The notes under the pieces were generated by a model, which did no database searches, was not told the DNA's origin, and worked only from the letters and a program-made list of their open reading frames with translations. Made by a program: the position numbers and the translations under genes. 17,766 nucleotides of DNA from an uncultured Prevotella sp. (GTDB taxonomy: Bacteria; Bacteroidota; Bacteroidia; Bacteroidales; Bacteroidaceae): the NCBI GenBank assembly GCA_937901345.1, contig CALCHM010000183.1, positions 1-17,766 on the forward strand. The letters run 5' to 3'. This document shows, one piece after another, positions 13,833 through 17,766 of the stretch; position 1 is the stretch's first letter; every line of letters begins with the position of its first letter.

Positions 13833-14449
13833 TATTTTTCAATTATTACGATTGAACCTTTGCAACCCGGTACTGAACCCTTAATCAAAAGAAGATTGTG
13901 TTCCGGAATTACCTTTAATACTTTCAAGTTCTGAGTAGTTACGCGGTCACCGCCCATTTGGCCACCCATGCGCATACCCTTGAATACCTTTGCAGGGTAA
14001 GAACAAGCACCGATAGAACCCGGCTTACGAGCGCGGTTGTGCTGACCGTGAGTAGTCTGACCTACACCACCAAAACCATGTCTTTTAACAACACCTTGGA
14101 AACCCTTACCCTTAGAAGTACCAACTACGTCTACGTAATCAACGCCGTCGAACAATTCTACAGTGATAGTGTCACCGAGGTTCAATTCTGTTTCAAAATT
14201 CTTGAACTCAGCCAAGTGGCGCTTTGGAGTTACACCAGCCTTCTTAAAGTGACCCATCAAAGGCTTTGTAGTATGCTTTTCCTTCTTGTCCTGGAAACCT
14301 ACCTGAACAGCAGCATAACCATCCTTTTCTACGGTCTTGATTTGAGTAACTACACAAGGACCAGCTTCGATAACAGTGCATGGTACATTCTTACCATCAG
14401 CACTGAAAACGGATGTCATTCCGATTTTCTTTCCTAATAATCCTGGCAT
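13832..14449 (-). CDS. rplC: Ribosomal protein uL3
   Basis: 205 aa. L3 is an early-binding 50S protein whose long loop reaches towards the peptidyl transferase centre. Seen: GLLGKKIGMTSVF at the N-terminus, GTSKGKGFQGVVKRHGF at 110-126, then HGQHNRARKPGSIG (134-147) and KVFKGMRMGGQMGGDRV (154-170). At the place of E. coli Gln150, which PrmB methylates in SIGQNQ, this protein reads SIGACSY with Ser at 150. That glutamine is therefore absent; from memory this is typical of Bacteroidales. Its TAA stop shares one base with the rplD ATG (TAATG), which suggests translational coupling. The gene starts 20 nt after rpsJ with no Shine-Dalgarno. Confidence 0.98.
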   Translation of the reverse strand: MPGLLGKKIGMTSVFSADGKNVPCTVIEAGPCVVTQIKTVEKDGYAAVQVGFQDKKEKHTTKPLMGHFKKAGVTPKRHLAEFKNFETELNLGDTITVELFDGVDYVDVVGTSKGKGFQGVVKRHGFGGVGQTTHGQHNRARKPGSIGACSYPAKVFKGMRMGGQMGGDRVTTQNLKVLKVIPEHNLLLIKGSVPGCKGSIVIIEK

Positions 14450-14469
14450 TTCAGTTAATTTTTAATGGA

Positions 14470-14775
14470 TTAAACTTTGATTTCTACTTCTACACCACTC
14501 GGCAATTCCAACTTCATCAAGGCGTCTACAGTCTTAGCTGTTGAGCTATAGATGTCAATCAAACGCTTGTAAGAAGAAAGTTCGAACTGTTCACGAGACT
14601 TCTTGTTAACGAAAGTTGAACGGTTCACTGTGAAGATACGCTTGTGAGTTGGCAATGGAATTGGACCACTTACGATAGCGCCTGTAGCCTTCACTGTTCT
14701 AACGATCTTTTCTGCTGACTTGTCTACCAAGTTGTGATCGTAGCTTTTCAGTTTAATTCTAATTTTTTGACTCAT
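14470..14775 (-). CDS. rpsJ: Ribosomal protein uS10 (NusE)
   Basis: 101 aa. S10 is a 30S head protein and, as NusE, partners NusB in transcription antitermination. The start at ATG 14773-14775 gives MSQKIRIKLKSYDH, the normal S10 N-terminus. The frame stays open 20 codons upstream to an ATG at 14833-14835, but that start lies in the loop of the fusA-rpsJ hairpin and would add residues foreign to the family. The extended rRNA-binding loop is at about 37-65 (GPIPLPTHKR through NKKSREQFE), and the end is PSGVEVEIKV. It is the first gene of the S10 block, separated from fusA by 93 nt. No Shine-Dalgarno motif precedes it; the leader is AT-rich. Confidence 0.98.
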   Translation of the reverse strand: MSQKIRIKLKSYDHNLVDKSAEKIVRTVKATGAIVSGPIPLPTHKRIFTVNRSTFVNKKSREQFELSSYKRLIDIYSSTAKTVDALMKLELPSGVEVEIKV

Positions 14776-14815
14776 TGTCTTTTGATAATTTAAAAATGAA
14801 AATTTATATAAAGGT

Positions 14816-14853
14816 GGGGCCGGATTAAGAGTCATTCGCTAATCCGTTGCCCC
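14816..14853 (-). terminator. Terminator-like hairpin between fusA and rpsJ
   Basis: The transcript starts this hairpin 15 nt after the fusA stop. The arms are GGGGC (14849-14853) with GCCCC (14816-14820) and CGGATTA (14840-14846) with TAATCCG (14821-14827), giving 12 base pairs with a 2-nt AA bulge (14847-14848) and a 12-nt loop. The following RNA, ACCUUUAUAUAAAUUUUC, is U-rich but not a clean run. It could be an intrinsic terminator for the str part, a partial attenuator, or a leader element ahead of S10. Pairing is seen directly; function is inferred. Confidence 0.55.
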
Positions 14854-14868
14854 AATCTTTTCAGAGTA

Positions 14869-16986
14869 TTATACCAAGTCTACACGACCCTTGCATTCTT
14901 CAAGTACTGCCTTAGCAATAGAGCTAGATACTTGTGCGTGGTGATCGTAAGTCATTGATGAAGTTGCACGACCAGAAGTGATAGTACGCAAAGCTGTTAC
15001 GTAACCGAACATTTCTGCCAATGGAACAGTAGCCTTAACCAAGCGAGCGCCTGAACGAGTAGAGTCCATACCTTCTACCTGACCACGACGACGGTTCAAG
15101 TCACCGATTACATCACCCATGCTTTCTTCCGGAGTTACTACTTCGAGCTTCATCATCGGTTCAGTCAAAGCCGGACCTGCCTTAGCACAAGCGTTCTTGT
15201 AAGCCTGGATAGCACAGATTTCGAATGACAACTGGTCAGAGTCAACCGGGTGGAATGAACCATCCTTCAACACAACCTTCATTGAATCCATTGGATAACC
15301 TGCCAATACACCATTCTTCATTGCAGTTACGAAGCCCTTCTGTACTGATGGGATGAATTCCTTAGGAATGTTACCACCCTTAACTTCGTCGATGAACTGC
15401 AAGCCACCTTCCTTGAAGTCTTCGTCAACAGGACCGAGAGTTACGATGATATCAGCGAACTTACCACGACCACCTGACTGCTTCTTGTAAACTTCACGCA
15501 ATTCAACAGTCTTAGTAATACATTCCTTGTAGTTAACCTGTGGCTTACCTTGGTTACATTCAACCTTGAATTCACGCTTCAAACGGTCGATGATGATATC
15601 CAAGTGCAATTCACCCATACCAGAGATAACTGTCTGACCAGACTGTTCGTCAGTCTTAACAGTAAATGTCGGGTCTTCTTCAGCCAACTTAGCCAAACCA
15701 TTAGAAAGCTTGTCCAAGTCCTTCTGAGTCTTAGGTTCAACTGCAATACCGATTACCGGTTCTGGGAAGTCCATAGATTCCAATACGATTGGAGCATCTT
15801 CATCACACAAAGAGTCACCAGTACGGATATCCTTGAAACCAACACCTGCACCGATATCACCAGCAGCGATTACTTCAACCGGATTCTGCTTGTTTGAGTG
15901 CATCTGGAACAAACGTGATACACGTTCCTTCTTACCAGAGCGAGTGTTGAAAATATATGAACCAGCTTCTACCTTACCAGAGTAAACACGGAAGAAAGTC
16001 AAACGACCTACATATGGGTCAGTTGCAATCTTAAATGCCAAAGCAGAAGTCTTTTCATCTTCAGCCGGACGGCGAGAAGTTTCTTCACCTGTAGCAGGGT
16101 CAGTACCGATAATTGCTGGAGTATCCAATGGAGATGGCAAGAATGCACATACATAGTCAAGCAAAGTCTGAACACCCTTGTTCTTGAATGAAGAACCACA
16201 CATCATCGGAACGATATCCATCTTCAAAGTAGCAGCACGCAAAGCACGCATTACTTCTTCGTTAGTGATAGTTGAAGGATCGTCGAAGAACTTTTCCATC
16301 AATTCATCATCGTATTCAGCTACCTTTTCGAGCATCTTTTCTCTCCATTCTTCAGCTTCAGCAACCAAGTTTGCAGGGATTTCTTCTACTGAGTAGTCTG
16401 CACCCATGGTTTCATCATGCCAAAGGATAGCCTTCATCTTGATCAAGTCAACTACACCCTTGAATGTTTCTTCAGCACCGATAGGAATTACGATCGGACA
16501 TGGATTTGCACCCAAAACATCCTTCATCTGACGAACTACTTCGTAGAAGTCAGCACCTGAACGGTCCATCTTGTTAACGTAACCGATACGTGGTACATTG
16601 TACTTGTCAGCCTGGCGCCATACAGTTTCAGACTGTGGTTCAACACCACCTACCGCACAATAAGTAGCAACTGCACCGTCCAATACACGGAGTGAACGTT
16701 CTACTTCAGCAGTAAAGTCCACGTGTCCCGGGGTGTCAATCAAGTTGATCTTATACTTGTTACCTGCATAGTTCCAGAAAGTAGTGGTAGCAGCAGAAGT
16801 AATAGTGATACCACGTTCCTGTTCCTGAGCCATCCAGTCCATGGTAGCAGTACCATCGTGAGTTTCACCGATCTTGTGAGTCAAACCAGTGTAGAACAAG
16901 ATACGTTCAGAAGTTGTTGTCTTACCGGCGTCGATGTGAGCCATGATACCGATGTTACGGGTCAAGAGCAAATCTTGTTTTGCCAT
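14869..16986 (-). CDS. fusA: Elongation factor G, canonical GTPase
   Basis: 705 aa, full length. EF-G uses GTP to move mRNA and tRNAs through the ribosome and acts with RRF in recycling. All GTPase motifs are present: G1 AHIDAGKT (16-23), G2 RGITI (58-62), G3 DTPGH (84-88), G4 NKMD (138-141) and a G5 region CGSSFKNKG (263-271). Domain II follows at about 310-400, domain III has GMGELHLDI near 456-464, domain IV has the tip-region QSGGRGKF (503-510), and domain V runs from about 605 to the end. Some Bacteroides also carry an EF-G paralogue without GTPase activity; the intact G motifs and the str location mark this as the conventional enzyme. AAGGA precedes the ATG as a weak Shine-Dalgarno. None of its 31 proline codons is CCC, unlike genes further down the cluster. 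Confidence 0.99.
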   Translation of the reverse strand: MAKQDLLLTRNIGIMAHIDAGKTTTSERILFYTGLTHKIGETHDGTATMDWMAQEQERGITITSAATTTFWNYAGNKYKINLIDTPGHVDFTAEVERSLRVLDGAVATYCAVGGVEPQSETVWRQADKYNVPRIGYVNKMDRSGADFYEVVRQMKDVLGANPCPIVIPIGAEETFKGVVDLIKMKAILWHDETMGADYSVEEIPANLVAEAEEWREKMLEKVAEYDDELMEKFFDDPSTITNEEVMRALRAATLKMDIVPMMCGSSFKNKGVQTLLDYVCAFLPSPLDTPAIIGTDPATGEETSRRPAEDEKTSALAFKIATDPYVGRLTFFRVYSGKVEAGSYIFNTRSGKKERVSRLFQMHSNKQNPVEVIAAGDIGAGVGFKDIRTGDSLCDEDAPIVLESMDFPEPVIGIAVEPKTQKDLDKLSNGLAKLAEEDPTFTVKTDEQSGQTVISGMGELHLDIIIDRLKREFKVECNQGKPQVNYKECITKTVELREVYKKQSGGRGKFADIIVTLGPVDEDFKEGGLQFIDEVKGGNIPKEFIPSVQKGFVTAMKNGVLAGYPMDSMKVVLKDGSFHPVDSDQLSFEICAIQAYKNACAKAGPALTEPMMKLEVVTPEESMGDVIGDLNRRRGQVEGMDSTRSGARLVKATVPLAEMFGYVTALRTITSGRATSSMTYDHHAQVSSSIAKAVLEECKGRVDLV

Positions 16987-17020
16987 TTTTTCTTCCTTTA
17001 ACTAGTTAATAAATACTTGA

Positions 17021-17497
17021 TTAGAATCTGAAGTGAGCGAATGCACGGTTAGCTTCAGCCATACGGTGCATATCTTCCTTACGCTTGAAAGCACCACCCT
17101 GTTCGTTGAAAGCATCGATGATTTCAGCAGCCAACTTGTCAGCCATTGACTTACCACCACGCTTACGAGCGAAGAGGATCAAGTTCTTCATAGAAACTGA
17201 TTCCTTACGGTCTGGACGGATTTCAGTAGGAACTTGGAAAGTAGCACCACCGATACGGCGTGACTTAACTTCAATCTGAGGAGTTACATTATCCAATGCC
17301 TTCTTCCAGATTTCCAAAGCTGTCTTTTCTTCGTTAGGAAGCTTTGTCTTCACTGTTTCCAATGCTGTATAGAAGATTTCGTAAGAAGTGTTCTTCTTAC
17401 CATCGTACATCAAGTGATTTACGAACTTAGTAACCTTTTGGTCACCGAATACTGGATCCGGGAGGATCACACGTTTTTTTGGTTTTGCTTTTCTCAT
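17021..17497 (-). CDS. rpsG: Ribosomal protein uS7
   Basis: 158 aa, the usual length for bacterial S7. S7 nucleates assembly of the 30S head by binding the 3' domain of 16S rRNA and sits near the E-site tRNA. Family marks seen: the basic N-terminus, PDPVFGD at residues 13-19, VNHLMYDGKK at about 26-35, the protruding beta hairpin VKSRRIGGATFQVP at 77-90, and the closing EANRAFAHFRF. The ATG at 17495-17497 is the only start that gives the family N-terminus. The bases before it are A-rich with no Shine-Dalgarno motif. It lies between rpsL (150-nt spacer) and fusA (34-nt gap), the standard str order. In E. coli S7 is the str operon autoregulator. Confidence 0.98.
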   Translation of the reverse strand: MRKAKPKKRVILPDPVFGDQKVTKFVNHLMYDGKKNTSYEIFYTALETVKTKLPNEEKTALEIWKKALDNVTPQIEVKSRRIGGATFQVPTEIRPDRKESVSMKNLILFARKRGGKSMADKLAAEIIDAFNEQGGAFKRKEDMHRMAEANRAFAHFRF

Positions 17498-17647
17498 TTT
17501 CTTTCAAAAATAATGTTTTGTTTGGGGCTGTTTGCTTCTTTTCGTTTCCTTCAACGCCTCCTCCGAGGCATTTACTCAACCTTTATAGCTTTTTTCCAAC
17601 AAACCAAAACTAAAATTTAAATACTTTTTCTTTTAAGGAGCGAGGTA
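17498..17647 (-). promoter_or_regulatory. rpsL-rpsG intercistronic spacer with folding potential
   Basis: This 150-nt gap is the longest non-coding stretch in the window. Read on the minus strand it contains two arms that can pair: 17596-17610 (a GTTTTGGTTTG stretch) and 17515-17527 (CCCCAAACAAAAC), 12 pairs interrupted by a one-base and a two-base bulge. They enclose a small hairpin at 17556-17569 (GCCTC, loop GGAG, GAGGC). In E. coli the rpsL-rpsG spacer is the site where S7 represses translation; whether this spacer does the same is inference. No convincing promoter pair was found. Confidence 0.4.
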
Positions 17648-17766
17648 TTACTTCTTCTTACCCTTTGCTGCTGCTGGAGCTTGACCTGGCTTAGGACGCT
17701 TAGCACCGTACTTAGAACGACGTTGTGTACGACCTGCTACACCTGCTGTATCCAATGTACCGCGAA
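17648..17766 (-). CDS. rpsL: Ribosomal protein uS12, C-terminal part (partial at window edge)
   Basis: Only the last 38 codons and a TAA stop are inside the window; the start lies beyond base 17766. The readable residues begin RGTLDTAGVAGR and continue through RSKYGAKRPKPG to an Ala/Lys tail (APAAAKGKKK). The RGTLDTAGV and RSKYGAKRPK blocks are the conserved C-terminal signature of S12, a 30S protein at the decoding centre that takes part in tRNA selection. The loops where streptomycin-resistance changes occur are not in view. It is the first visible gene of the str-type cluster and is followed by rpsG and fusA, as in most bacteria. The Ala/Lys-rich end matches what I recall of Bacteroidales S12. 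Identity is secure despite the truncation, because sequence and position agree. Confidence 0.96.
   Translation of the reverse strand, partial: RGTLDTAGVAGRTQRRSKYGAKRPKPGQAPAAAKGKKK

Noticed and set aside
13958..14437. Plus-strand frame of 159 codons opposite rplC
   Set aside because: Entirely antisense to rplC, whose translation is unmistakable; no independent evidence of coding.
17505..17512. TATTTTTG on the minus strand, matching the Bacteroidota -7 pattern, ahead of rpsG
   Set aside because: It lies 7 nt from the rpsG ATG, which would make the RNA leaderless, and no TTTG-type upstream box lies at the right spacing.
17605..17612. TAGTTTTG on the minus strand in the rpsL-rpsG spacer as a promoter -7 element
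   Set aside because: No matching upstream box about 20 nt before it; such a short AT-rich match is expected by chance in this spacer.
1..17766. A hidden novel system such as a defence island, mobile element or CRISPR
   Set aside because: Every stretch is accounted for by a standard translation or secretion gene or a short spacer; no transposase, direct repeat array, tRNA, attachment site or unknown gene was seen.

Overview
This window is a stretch of bacterial chromosome that carries the end of the str operon and the complete S10-spc-alpha ribosomal protein cluster. Every gene lies on the minus strand, so transcription runs from high to low coordinates. The organism is almost certainly a member of the Bacteroidota, most likely order Bacteroidales (Prevotella/Bacteroides-like). 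Four things point there: the gene order (fusA directly before rpsJ; secY-map-infA-rpmJ with no adk); lineage-type proteins (long zinc-free S14, zinc-free L36, L22 with an N-terminal extension, L17 with an Ala/Glu-rich tail); A-rich start regions that mostly lack Shine-Dalgarno sequences; and close resemblance of EF-G, L2 and L3 to remembered Bacteroidales proteins. The assignment rests on pattern recognition, not on a search.

Layout in transcription order. (1) str end, 17766-14869: the last 38 codons of rpsL (cut by the window edge), a 150-nt spacer with folding potential, rpsG and fusA. (2) A terminator-like hairpin just after fusA. (3) S10 block, 14775-9706: rpsJ, rplC, rplD, rplW, rplB, rpsS, rplV, rpsC, rplP, rpmC, rpsQ. 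(4) spc block, 9703-3037: rplN, rplX, rplE, rpsN, rpsH, rplF, rplR, rpsE, rpmD, rplO, secY, map, infA, rpmJ. (5) alpha block, 3006-95: rpsM, rpsK, rpsD, rpoA, rplQ. A 17-bp hairpin closes the array at 34-72, and nothing else is visible from 1 to 33. Gaps are short (often 1-40 nt), two gene pairs overlap by one base, and no gene-free stretch reaches 300 bases.

The genes form one functional unit. They encode core proteins of both ribosomal subunits, the translocase EF-G, initiation factor IF-1, the N-terminal processing enzyme methionine aminopeptidase, the SecY export channel and the RNA polymerase alpha subunit. I found no mobile element, CRISPR array, tRNA, frameshift or pseudogene, and no evidence of a new biological system. 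The points worth a second look are smaller: RNA hairpins between cistrons, three start sites with Shine-Dalgarno motifs in a background that lacks them, the zinc-free S14/L36/S4 set, loss of the L3 glutamine that PrmB methylates elsewhere, and a marked change in proline codon choice part-way through the operon.
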